DNA from: Deltaproteobacteria bacterium
GTDB taxonomy: Bacteria > Desulfobacterota > Desulfobaccia > Desulfobaccales > Desulfobaccaceae
Assembly: GCA_016874895.1 (NCBI GenBank)
Contig: VGSX01000031.1
Span: forward strand, 1 to 20,112
Direction of reading: 5' to 3'
Length of the DNA: 20,112 nt
The translations under genes were made by a program, and so were the position numbers. The notes under the pieces are model-generated. The model did no database searches, was not told the DNA's origin, and was given only the letters and a program-made list of their open reading frames with translations. This document shows, one piece after another, positions 6,159 through 14,500 of the stretch; position 1 is the first letter of the stretch, and the number at the start of each line of letters is the position of its first letter.

Positions 6159-6857
6159 TTAGGCCTGGAGAGCCATATTTTTCAATAAAGTAGTCATGAT
6201 TTTTTCGATTTCCAGGAAAAAATGCTCCGGGGCCAGCATTTCTGCGGCTGCTTGCATGTAGGGCCCCGGCGCCAGTTCGTCACCGCAGTGCTGTATTAAT
6301 TTCTTCACGCTTTCCGGGGTGGATTCCAGATGGAATTGCAGTCCCACCACTCTGTTGCCGGAAGCGAAGGCCTGATGGGCGCAGCCGGCGCTCTCGACGG
6401 CGTGCACCGCGCCGGGAGGAATCTGAAAGGTGTCGCCGTGCCAGTGAAAAGGGGTGAATCGGGCGGCTAGCTGCTGAAACAGGGGAGAGTCATGAGCGGC
6501 TGGGGTGAGGGAGACGGGAAACCAACCGATTTCCTTGACCGGATTGGCCGAAACCGGACCGCCCAGGACGTCGGCAATGAGCTGGGCCCCCAAACAGACC
6601 CCCAGGACAAGTTTGCCCCGGGCAATGGCCCCGGCGATGAACTCCTTCTCCCGAGCCAGCCAGGGGTAACGGTCTTCTTCATAAATATTCATGGGGCCGC
6701 CCATGACCACCAGCCATTCGAAGTCCGTAAAGGCCGGCAGACTGTCGTTCTCATAAAAACGGGTGCGGGATAGATGGTAGCCCTGATGCAAGGCCCATAC
6801 ACCGATTTCAGCCAAATCCTCAAAGGGGACATGTTCCAGGGAATGTAAGCGGAGCAT
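6159..6857 (-). CDS. Class I glutamine amidotransferase-like protein (GMP synthase amidotransferase-type)
   Basis: This 232-residue soluble protein has the class I amidotransferase fold signature. MGGPMNIYEED at residues 52-62 gives the oxyanion strand, the nucleophile elbow is VLGVCLGAQLI with Cys88, and QFHLESTPES supplies His176 and Glu178. The catalytic triad is complete. No synthetase or acceptor domain is attached, so it is a stand-alone member of the group annotated as GMP synthase-like amidotransferase; the amide acceptor or glutamyl substrate cannot be read. The ATG at 6857 has AGGAAG about nine bases upstream. It appears to be the first gene of a unit continuing into the selenoperoxiredoxin and YeeE pair. 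Its link to selenium or redox chemistry is unproven. Confidence 0.85.
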   Translation of the reverse strand: MLRLHSLEHVPFEDLAEIGVWALHQGYHLSRTRFYENDSLPAFTDFEWLVVMGGPMNIYEEDRYPWLAREKEFIAGAIARGKLVLGVCLGAQLIADVLGGPVSANPVKEIGWFPVSLTPAAHDSPLFQQLAARFTPFHWHGDTFQIPPGAVHAVESAGCAHQAFASGNRVVGLQFHLESTPESVKKLIQHCGDELAPGPYMQAAAEMLAPEHFFLEIEKIMTTLLKNMALQA

Positions 6858-6952
6858 TTTTTCATCTTCCTTTCATAACCTGCCGATGAACTTTAGTGAG
6901 GCTGTCAAATTATCAACCCGGAGAAGGTCGAAAGTTGACCACTGAATGCTTT

Positions 6953-6981
6953 AGTATGTCACGAAAAATTCTGGCCGTCAA
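6953..6981 (-). promoter_or_regulatory. Candidate sigma70-type promoter for the amidotransferase-peroxiredoxin-YeeE unit
   Basis: On the minus strand TTGACG (6981-6976) and CATACT (6958-6953) are 17 bases apart, with five and four matches to consensus. The leader before the amidotransferase ATG would be about 90 bases. No other promoter of similar quality was seen before the downstream genes. Confidence 0.5.
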
Positions 6982-7040
6982 AATTGCTCCAGGAAATAGT
7001 TTTAGTCTTCAATAGTTATGAGGTATTGCAGCATCCAGGG

Positions 7041-7055
7041 TGGCCGTATCGGCCA
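7041..7055. repeat. Perfect inverted repeat, possible operator
   Basis: TGGCCG (7041-7046), spacer TAT, CGGCCA (7050-7055) are perfect six-base arms. It sits 17 bases upstream of the rightward -35 box, a position suitable for an activator or repressor site. No protein is known for it. Confidence 0.4.
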
Positions 7056-7071
7056 TGATCGTTTCAAAAAA

Positions 7072-7100
7072 TTGATATTCAGGATATTTCCTGATATAAC
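7072..7100 (+). promoter_or_regulatory. Sigma70-type promoter with palindromic spacer for the TPR lipoprotein gene
   Basis: TTGATA (7072-7077) and TATAAC (7095-7100), each with five of six consensus bases, are exactly 17 bases apart. The spacer contains the palindrome TCAGGA-TATT-TCCTGA (7079-7094), where a bound dimeric regulator would block polymerase. The leader is about 60 bases long. Confidence 0.65.
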
Positions 7101-7166
7101 AATTTAAAAAGTAATGTGACCCGGAATGGTTTCCCGGTTATTAAAATAAGTTGCGAGGAAGCAATA

Positions 7167-9593
7167 ATGCAGAGCAAATGTTGGCAGCATATGTGGTCGG
7201 TTTTATTAATAACTGCGCTTTTGGGGTTTTTCCTGGGCTGCGGCAGCATGGAGCAGAAAAGAGATAAATTTTTCCAACAGGGCAAGACCTTATATGAAAA
7301 AGGGGATTATATCCGGGCGCGGCTGCAGTTTAAAAATGCCTTGCAGATGGATCCCAAATTCGCTGAAGGGATGCTCTGGGTGGCCAAGACCGAAATTAGA
7401 TTGGAAAATTTCCGGGGAGCTTTTGCCTCGTTGAACCAGGCCCTGGAGCTTGACCCCAAACTGGTGGAAGCCCAGATTTTGCTGGGAAGGATTTATCTGG
7501 GCGGCAAGAAATTCGAGGAGGCCGAGACCCGGTTAAAGGCAGCCCTGGACCTGGAGCCACAGAATACCGACGCCCTGCTCCTGGGTGCAACCCTGGCCCT
7601 GGCCCAGGAAAAAGTAGACGAGGCTCGATCGAAAATTAAGGAAATCAAACAACTCGATCCCAAGAAATTTGAAACTTATATTCTGCAGGCGCAACTCGAG
7701 GCGTCCCAGAAAAACCTGCAGGCCGCGGCCGCAGCTCTCGACGAAGGAATCACGGCTATACCAGATAAAAAAGAACTCTACCTCGTTCGAGCGAATCTGG
7801 CGGATGCCCAACAGCAGTTTGCTGAGGCCGAAAAGTATCTCCAGGAGGCCATAAAATTAGACCCCCAAAACGCCGCCTTGCAAGGAGAGTTGGCCCGGCA
7901 TTTCATCCGGGCGCGTCAATTTGACCGAGCCGAGGAAGCCCTGCGCCAGCAGTTGCAGATGGAACCGAACAATGAAAAATATGCCGTAACTCTGGCCAGA
8001 TTTTACCTCAGCCTGGGCAAGGCCAAGGAAGCCGAACAGGAGTTAACCGACTTTATCGCCAAGCATCCGGATAACAATGAAACCAGGTTCGCCTTGGCCG
8101 ATTTTTATCTCTCCCGCCGGCAAGAAAGCCGGGCTTTAAGTACCCTCCAGGCAATTGTCGCTAAGGAGCCCACCAGCCCGTCCGGGCTGCAGGCCAAAGG
8201 CCGGATGGCAGCCCTACACGTCGCTCGAGGGCGCACCGACGAAGCAGAAAAGCTGGTCACTGAGGTACTTAAAGAAAATCCCAAAGACATGGCTGCCACT
8301 CGCACCATGGGCCTCCTGGCTTTGAATAAGAAGGACGGCCTGGTGGCAGTGAACAATTTTCGCATTATCGTGCAAGATCAGCCGCAGAATCCTGAAGCCA
8401 GGTTACTCCTGGCCCGGGCCCACCTGATGAACCAGGAAAAGGAGCAGGCCCGGGAGCAGGCACGCAAGGCTTTGGAGTTAAAGCCCGACTATCTTGATGC
8501 CCGGCGTTTCCTGTACGGCACCTACTTACAAGAAAAGGATTATCAAGGAGCTATAAATACCATCCAGGGATTTCTCCGCTTTAACGAAAAAGACATGTTC
8601 AATCTGGCGGCCCTGGGAGAGGTGTATGTCGTCCAAAACAACCTGAAAGCAGCCCGGGAAACCTACAATAAGATGATCTCCCTGGAGCCTAAAAATCCCC
8701 TGGGCTACTTCGAGTCGGCCCGCCTGGAACTCAAACAGAATCAGAAGGAGGCGGCGATCAAGCAGCTCAATGAAGCCCTGAAACAAAATCCAGCTTTTAT
8801 TCCGGGGTTACAGCTTTTAACCTCCATTTATATGGATATGAAAAAACCTGCGGCCGCGCTTGAAGCAGTTAATAAAAGTATAGCCCAGAGTCCGGATAAC
8901 CCCGTTCTGTACCAGTTGCTCGGGGAAATTTCCCTGGCGGATAGAAAACCTCAAGAGGCAGCCCAGGCCCTGGAAAAGGCTTTTACCCTCAATCCCCGGC
9001 AGTTGGGGGCCCTGAGGCTGCTGATTTTGGCTTATCAACAGAATCCCGACTCGGAAAAAGTAATCGAGGAACTGGAAGCCAAGGTAAATAACCCCCAAGC
9101 CCCGAGGTTCTACATCCTGGCCCTGGCCATGTTTCATGAACGGCTGAAAAACTTCGATAAGGCCACGGAAGTTTATAACCGCATGATCGAACGGGATCTC
9201 TTTACGACTTTGGCAAAAAATAACAAAGCTTACCTCCTGGCTAATAATATGCCCTCTCCGGAAAATTTCCAGCGGGCCCTGCAGTTGGTTACCGAGGCCC
9301 TGAATGAGGCCCCGGAGGACCCCAATATCCTGGATACCAAAGGCTGGATTTTGTGCCAGAAGGGAGACTTTTCTCAGGCAATTACCTATCTCGAGCAGGC
9401 GGTGGAACTTGCCCCGGAAAATCCCACCCTGAAATACCATCTGGGTTATTGTCAGGCCAAGCTCGGAGAAGTCGACAAGGCGAAAGAAACCCTGGAAAAA
9501 CTGCTGGAAACCAAGGTAAGATTCCCGGAACTGGCCGCGGCCGAAACCCTCCTGCTGGAACTGAAGTCCGGCAGAGCCCCGGGAAAGCCGTAA
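7167..9593 (+). CDS. TPR-repeat lipoprotein, PrsT-like
   Basis: This 808-residue protein starts with a lipoprotein signal: a hydrophobic stretch ending in FFLGC with Cys25 as the lipidation site. The rest is almost entirely tetratricopeptide repeats of about 34 residues, about 20 of them, with recurring AL-L-P elements such as ALELDPKLVEAQ and ALDLEPQNTDAL. This layout resembles the PEP-CTERM-system TPR lipoprotein family (PrsT), linked to exopolysaccharide and protein-sorting loci, but no exosortase or PEP-CTERM protein is in the window. It would act as a protein-binding scaffold at a membrane surface in the envelope. The start is ATG at 7167, set by GAGGAA six bases upstream and by the signal sequence. 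A promoter precedes it and a terminator follows, so it is transcribed alone. The repeat architecture is certain; the specific family is moderately supported. Confidence 0.85.
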   Translation: MQSKCWQHMWSVLLITALLGFFLGCGSMEQKRDKFFQQGKTLYEKGDYIRARLQFKNALQMDPKFAEGMLWVAKTEIRLENFRGAFASLNQALELDPKLVEAQILLGRIYLGGKKFEEAETRLKAALDLEPQNTDALLLGATLALAQEKVDEARSKIKEIKQLDPKKFETYILQAQLEASQKNLQAAAAALDEGITAIPDKKELYLVRANLADAQQQFAEAEKYLQEAIKLDPQNAALQGELARHFIRARQFDRAEEALRQQLQMEPNNEKYAVTLARFYLSLGKAKEAEQELTDFIAKHPDNNETRFALADFYLSRRQESRALSTLQAIVAKEPTSPSGLQAKGRMAALHVARGRTDEAEKLVTEVLKENPKDMAATRTMGLLALNKKDGLVAVNNFRIIVQDQPQNPEARLLLARAHLMNQEKEQAREQARKALELKPDYLDARRFLYGTYLQEKDYQGAINTIQGFLRFNEKDMFNLAALGEVYVVQNNLKAARETYNKMISLEPKNPLGYFESARLELKQNQKEAAIKQLNEALKQNPAFIPGLQLLTSIYMDMKKPAAALEAVNKSIAQSPDNPVLYQLLGEISLADRKPQEAAQALEKAFTLNPRQLGALRLLILAYQQNPDSEKVIEELEAKVNNPQAPRFYILALAMFHERLKNFDKATEVYNRMIERDLFTTLAKNNKAYLLANNMPSPENFQRALQLVTEALNEAPEDPNILDTKGWILCQKGDFSQAITYLEQAVELAPENPTLKYHLGYCQAKLGEVDKAKETLEKLLETKVRFPELAAAETLLLELKSGRAPGKP

Positions 9594-9683
9594 TCTCATT
9601 TTAATACCTAAAGAAACCTGCAGGGCGGGCCACATGGCTAGCACTTGGTTTATGGTGCACTTGGCATAGGATACAAATAATAA

Positions 9684-9708
9684 GGTCGGCATAATTGCCG
9701 GCCTTTTT
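9684..9708 (+). terminator. Rho-independent terminator after the TPR lipoprotein gene
   Basis: GGTCGGCA (9684-9691), loop TAAT, TGCCGGCC (9696-9703) pair over eight positions with one G-U, followed directly by five T. It lies 91 bases after the stop codon. In the stretch between, GCACTTGG occurs twice, at 9641-9648 and 9657-9664. Confidence 0.85.
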
Positions 9709-9966
9709 ATCTTCTTATCCTCACCGTAAGCTTTCAGCCATCAGCTAAAACTTATTGTTCCTGCTTAAAGCTGAACGCCTGCCGAGGCTTTAATGGCCAC
9801 AACTGAAGCCGTCTGCCCGGCGAAGAGGTAAAGGATTTACCGTTCCACCATCTTCCCTGTGCCCTCCGGATCGACTCTTTTAATAATTGACTATCTTCCG
9901 ATACTGCAGTAATAATGAATTACTTTTTTTTTAAGTGAACATGGCTTGTAAAGAACTTCTGAAGTG
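9709..9966. other. Intergenic leader region upstream of the polysaccharide synthase gene
   Basis: Together with the terminator segment this makes a 373-base gap without a gene. It contains an inverted repeat GGTAAA-GGA-TTTACC at 9827-9841 and a promoter candidate at 9887-9916. The segment GGCTTTAATGGCC and a later AAGCC near 9786-9810 can form a small hairpin. No riboswitch class, small RNA or coding frame was recognised. Confidence 0.5.
9887..9916 (+). promoter_or_regulatory. Candidate promoter for the synthase-barrel-peptidase operon
   Basis: TTGACT (9887-9892) and AATAAT (9911-9916) are 18 bases apart, each with five of six consensus bases. The start codon of the glycosyltransferase lies about 50 bases downstream. 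Confidence 0.45.
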
Positions 9967-11550
9967 ATGAGCCCTGAACCTGTCAAATCTCTCTGGGCGG
10001 ATTGGCTTCGACGCCTGCCCTACCGGCGTTATTACGACCTGGAAGACCGGCCCCGCCGGCTGCGGGCCCAGTTTTTCTGTTTGCTCACCCTCCTGAGCGG
10101 CGGCCTCTACCTGGCCTGGCTGGGCCAGCAGGCCCTACGCCTCCAGACCCTGCATACCTATCTCTTTTTAGTTACCGAACTGGCGGCTTACCTGCTCCTG
10201 CTGATCCTCTCCCTGGACGTCTGGTGCCTGCGTTACCACCGCCCGGAGGGTTTGACGCCCGACCGCCCTTATACGGTGGATGTCTTCGTCCCCTGCTGCG
10301 GCGAGCCCCTGGAGATTATCCGGGCCACCCTGACGGCCGTGGCGGGACTAACTTACGCGCCCTATACCGCCTATGTGCTGGACGATGCCGGGGACCAGGA
10401 AGTGGCAGCCCTAACCGCCTCCCTGGGATTTCATTATTACTCACGAGTCCGCCAGGGATTTCCCAAACTCGATGCCAAGAGCGGCAATCTCAATTTCGGT
10501 CTGGGCCTGAGCCAGGGGGAGCTGGTGCTGGTGTTGGACGCGGACCAGATCCCCCGGCCCGAGATCATTTCCCGACTGGTGGGCTTTTTCCGCCTGCCCC
10601 AAGTGGCTTATGTGCAGAGCCGGCAGGAATTCGTGCTGCCGGACGGCGACCCTTTTTACAACCGGGATGAAGTATTTTATGAGACCATCCAGCTCAGCAA
10701 TGATCAGGTTAATGCCGTCATCTCCTGCGGCTCCGGGGTCATCTACCGCCGGGAGGCCCTGATGGAGATGGGCGGCTTCGCCACCTGGAACCTGGTGGAG
10801 GATTTCACCACCTCCTATGAGCTGGTCAGCCGGGGCTGGAAAGGCATCTATTTTCCTTATGCCCTCTCCCGGGGGTTGGCCCCGGATACCCTGCAAGGGG
10901 TTTTTCAACAGCGCTATCAGTGGTGTCTGGATACCATGCGCCTGTTTTTCTGGGATAATCCCTTCTTCAAGTCGGGTCTCACCCTCTCTCAGGGGTTTCA
11001 TTTCTCCATTATCATGATTACTTATGTCATCAGCGGCCTCATTCTGCCCCTTTTTTACTTCCTGCCGCTCTACTGCTACTACACTGGCAATACCTTTTTA
11101 GTGGAGCAGGAAGGCAACTACGTCACCCTCCGGGGCTTGTATCTCTTCTGCACCCTGTTGGCCTTCCGCTACCTTTTTTTTCAGAAGGACTCTTTGAAAC
11201 AGTTTAAAATGCTCTGCGGTCTCTTCCCGGTTTATGCCCTGGGTGTCTGCTCCGCCCTGTTTTATCCGCCGGGACGAAAACCGCGCTACCGGGTCAATAA
11301 TGCTGAAGGGGGGGGACAGGTAAGGACCCTCGTCTATATTCTGCCCCATCTGAGCATTATTGCCCTGCATCTGAGCCTGCCTTTCCTGGCCCTGGCCTTT
11401 GCCTGGGCCTCGCCCCGCCTCATCGCGGCCAACGCCCCCTTCTCGGCCTTTACCCTGTGGGTCCTGGGAGAAATGATCATTCTGGCCTACACCCGCCCCC
11501 AATGGGCCAGCCGGCCGCAGTATCAGCCGGTTTACGAGCATGAGAGCTAA
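9967..11550 (+). CDS. Membrane family-2 glycosyltransferase, cellulose-synthase-like
   Basis: This 527-residue inner-membrane GT2 enzyme would polymerise a polysaccharide from nucleotide sugars and extrude it. Two membrane segments near residues 30-85 precede the cytoplasmic catalytic domain. Conserved acids are visible: LDDAGD with Asp139 and Asp140, LVLDADQIP with Asp191 and Asp193, and LVEDF with Glu278 and Asp279, the TED-equivalent catalytic base. The QxxRW acceptor motif reads QRYQW (315-319), with Gln in place of Arg. About five further membrane segments follow residue 340. No C-terminal PilZ domain is present, unlike BcsA, so direct c-di-GMP control is not expected here. GTG at 9964 immediately before the chosen ATG is an alternative start; neither has a strong ribosome binding site. 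The stop abuts the ATG of the next gene (TAAATG). The polymer is unknown. Confidence 0.88.
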   Translation: MSPEPVKSLWADWLRRLPYRRYYDLEDRPRRLRAQFFCLLTLLSGGLYLAWLGQQALRLQTLHTYLFLVTELAAYLLLLILSLDVWCLRYHRPEGLTPDRPYTVDVFVPCCGEPLEIIRATLTAVAGLTYAPYTAYVLDDAGDQEVAALTASLGFHYYSRVRQGFPKLDAKSGNLNFGLGLSQGELVLVLDADQIPRPEIISRLVGFFRLPQVAYVQSRQEFVLPDGDPFYNRDEVFYETIQLSNDQVNAVISCGSGVIYRREALMEMGGFATWNLVEDFTTSYELVSRGWKGIYFPYALSRGLAPDTLQGVFQQRYQWCLDTMRLFFWDNPFFKSGLTLSQGFHFSIIMITYVISGLILPLFYFLPLYCYYTGNTFLVEQEGNYVTLRGLYLFCTLLAFRYLFFQKDSLKQFKMLCGLFPVYALGVCSALFYPPGRKPRYRVNNAEGGGQVRTLVYILPHLSIIALHLSLPFLALAFAWASPRLIAANAPFSAFTLWVLGEMIILAYTRPQWASRPQYQPVYEHES

Positions 11551-14500
11551 ATGCGCAAACTCTGGTTGCTCGGTATCCTGTTTTTCCTCAGCGTGCTTTT
11601 CTGGCAGCTCTGGTCCCGGGAGCCGTATTTTTATTACTCGGCCCATGATTTTTTCCAACAGGCCCAGGAGGAACTCCAGGGGGATAATGTTAGGGCTTTG
11701 GAAAAGGCCCGGAAGGCCCACCAGCGAGACCCCCAGAACTGGGAGTATGCCGATTTTCTGGCCTGGCGCTACCTGGAGGCCGAACGTCCCGGGGAGGCCC
11801 TGGCCCTGTTCCGCCAGGTCCTGGCCGCCAGACCGGGGACTGCCACCGCCTTGCGGGGTCAGGTGCTGGCCCTGCAGCATTTGGGACGAGAGGGTGAGGC
11901 GCTCAGGGTTTTAGAGGCGCATCTGATGGCGTATCCCGGGGACGCAGTCTTTTTGCGCCTGGCCGCAGAGTTGGCACCCCCGGCGCAGGCCCTGTCCTAT
12001 TACCAACGCCTCTATGCCCTGGCCCCATGGGAGGAGGAGATCCGCTTACGCCTCATAGATCTGCTCACGGCCCAGGGCCGGTTTGCCGAAGCCATCCCCC
12101 TGCAGGAAAAGGTAGTGGCCGATGCCCCGGATGATCCCCGGGCCCTGCACCACCTGGCCCTGCTTCATGCCTGGCAGAGGGACCATGAGGCGGCCCTGCC
12201 TCTCTACGAGAGACTCCTGGAATTGGAGGCCGACAATCAGACCCTGCGCCTGGAGGCGGCCAAAAACGCCGAAGCGGCCGGCAATCCGGATCAGGCCCTG
12301 AGCCATTATTTGCGGCTCTACGCCCAGACCGGGGGCCGGAAAGATTATGCCCTGATTCTGGCCCGGCTGTGGTCGCAGAAGGGCAATCACGCCGAGGCCG
12401 CGGCGGTCCTGGCGCCCCTGATGCACCAGGACCCGAGCCAGGAGGAGCGCCGCCGCTACGCCCTGGAGCTTTTGCTGGCCGGGGACTACCGCCAGTCCCT
12501 GAAGGCCTATGGGCAGGCCTGGGAGGCGGGGGATACACACCGGGAGACCATTATCAACCTGGCCCGGCTGCAGGCCCAGCAGCAACACTTCCAGCCGGCG
12601 GCCCGCTTCTGGGATGAAGCCCAGCGGCGCCAGCTGCTGGACCCGGAACTGCGCCGGGAAGCCGCCCTGACCTACTCCTATGCCCGGCGCTATGCCGACG
12701 CAGTGGCGGTTTTGCAACCCGTTACCCGGCGGGATCCTAACCTGGTGCTTTTTCTGGGTCAGATGCACTTTTATCAGAAGCATTGGGGCCAGGCCGCCCA
12801 CTATTACCGGGCCTATCTGCAGCACTTTCCCCAGGACGCGGCCGTCCGCCAGCAGCTGGCCCAGGTGTTGGCCTTTGAGCCGGAACAGATGGAGGAAGCG
12901 GCCCGGCAGTATGAGGAAACCGCCGCCTTAACCGGGGATCCCCGCCTGCAGCTGCAAAAAGCCGCGGTGCTCCTGCAGCTGGCCCAGGACGCCAGCGACT
13001 CCCCTGACTACCGTCGCCGCCAACAGGCTTCGGCTCGTTGGGCTGACGCGGAAGCAGCGCTCCAGGAGATTCCCCGGGAGGGAGTCAGCCCCGAGGTCAT
13101 CCGGGAGCAGGGCCGTCTGTTCCTCTGGCTGGGCGCCCTGGAGCCGGCCCTGGAGCGCCTGGAAAGATATCTGGAGCAGGCCCCCCATGACCGGCAGGCC
13201 CTTCTGGATAAGGCCCGCTGTCTTATTTATCTGCAGCGGGGCGCCGCGGCCACCGAGGTTTTGCGCCGCCTGCCGCCGGAAAAGGACCCGGCCCCCTCTA
13301 CCGGGGGGCCGCCCGGAAGCCTGTCCCTCAGCCGGTCCGGTTTTTCCCCTCTCCCAGATCAGCTCTCTGCCGGGGATGAGGCAGCCGGTGGGGAAGAACC
13401 GCCGGGCCAACGGTTTTTACCAGGCAGAATATTATCAGGGGCAACAACCCGCCGGGCTGGCCGGCACCCCCAGCCCCCGGTGGCCCCGGACGTGGACACC
13501 CTGTTCCTGGAGGCTGCCCTGGTCGACCGCAACTGGCCAGAGGCCCAGCGCCTGGCCTGGCAGCTCTATCTCAGCCAATTCGGCGCGGGGCAAACTCACC
13601 CCCGCACCTGGACGGCAGCCCACCGGCGTCTACAGGAAGACAGCGCCAGGCAGGAACTCTCCCCCGAAGTCCGGGTCCTGATTGCCCGGGCCTTGTGCCG
13701 CCACCCCCGGCTGGACCAGGATCAGGGGATAAGCCGGGTTGCGGTGGATCTTTGCCTCGGCAACTTATACAACCGCCGGATTACGGCACCCTCCCAGCGC
13801 CGGACCTACCAGGCCTCTTTGATGGTGCTGGCCTATCTCCTGCCCCGGCTGCAGCATTACGCCGATCTCCAGGAAATAATGTTTCGCCTCCCCGATATCA
13901 GGGAAAGATCGCCGGAAGCAATTACAGCGGTGAATCACTTCAGCGGCCGCCTGGGCCGCCAGGCCGGAAAGCTGGAGTATCTCCTGCACGCCCTCAGGGA
14001 CCGGCAGGAGCGTTACCGGGCCCGCAGTCCCGGCGACCTGCTGTTTTTAGCCGACCTGGCCACAGAGTTGGGGGACAAGCGGGCTGCGGTTAATTATCTG
14101 GAACAGGCTGCCAGAATCAGGCCCAAGGATCAGCGTCTGGCCGCCCTGCGCCTGCAGGCTTTGACAGCCGCCAACGATGCCGGCCGCCTCCTGAAAGCTC
14201 TGGAAGATCAGCCCCAGAACCCCGAAGCCGCCCTTACCATGGCCCAGGTCTACCTCCAGCGGCATCAATACGAAGGCGCCCAAGCCGTCTTGAGCAGCGT
14301 TCCCCGGGAGCACCCGGTCTGGCCCCAGGCCCAGCTGCTCCTCATCCAGGCCTATCGGGGCCAGCAGGATTATCCCGCTTCCCTGGCGGTCATCCAGGAC
14401 CTGCAGGACCAGGGGCAGGGCGTTGTGCCCCTGCTCATGGCCAGGGCCCAGGTGTTGGAGGCAATGGATGACCGCAGCGGCGTCCAGGCGGCCTACGAGG

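Larger units (their letters stand above)
6858..7166. other. Divergent intergenic region between the amidotransferase and the TPR lipoprotein
   Basis: The region carries a leftward promoter candidate at 6953-6981, an inverted repeat at 7041-7055 and a strong rightward promoter at 7072-7100 with an internal palindrome. No coding frame is convincing. An open frame beginning at 7116 is only an upstream extension of the TPR lipoprotein gene and lacks a ribosome binding site. Confidence 0.6.

Noticed and set aside
6972..6988. A sigma54-like promoter TGGCCG...TTGCT on the plus strand ahead of the TPR lipoprotein.
   Set aside because: The GG to GC spacing is 11 bases instead of 10 and the first element matches poorly. 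A better sigma70 promoter lies downstream, and the site overlaps a minus-strand -35 box.
7116..7166. A 17-residue upstream extension of the TPR lipoprotein.
   Set aside because: It would put a polar segment before the lipoprotein signal and lacks a ribosome binding site, while ATG 7167 has GAGGAA at good spacing.
7167..9593. A complete PEP-CTERM/exosortase locus.
   Set aside because: Only the PrsT-like TPR lipoprotein is present; no exosortase, PrsK/PrsR or PEP-CTERM tail was seen in the window.
12046..12825. Long open frames on the opposite strand of the TPR/barrel gene.
   Set aside because: They are GC-rich shadows of the coding frame, with low-complexity Pro/Gly/Leu/Gln composition and no recognisable domain.
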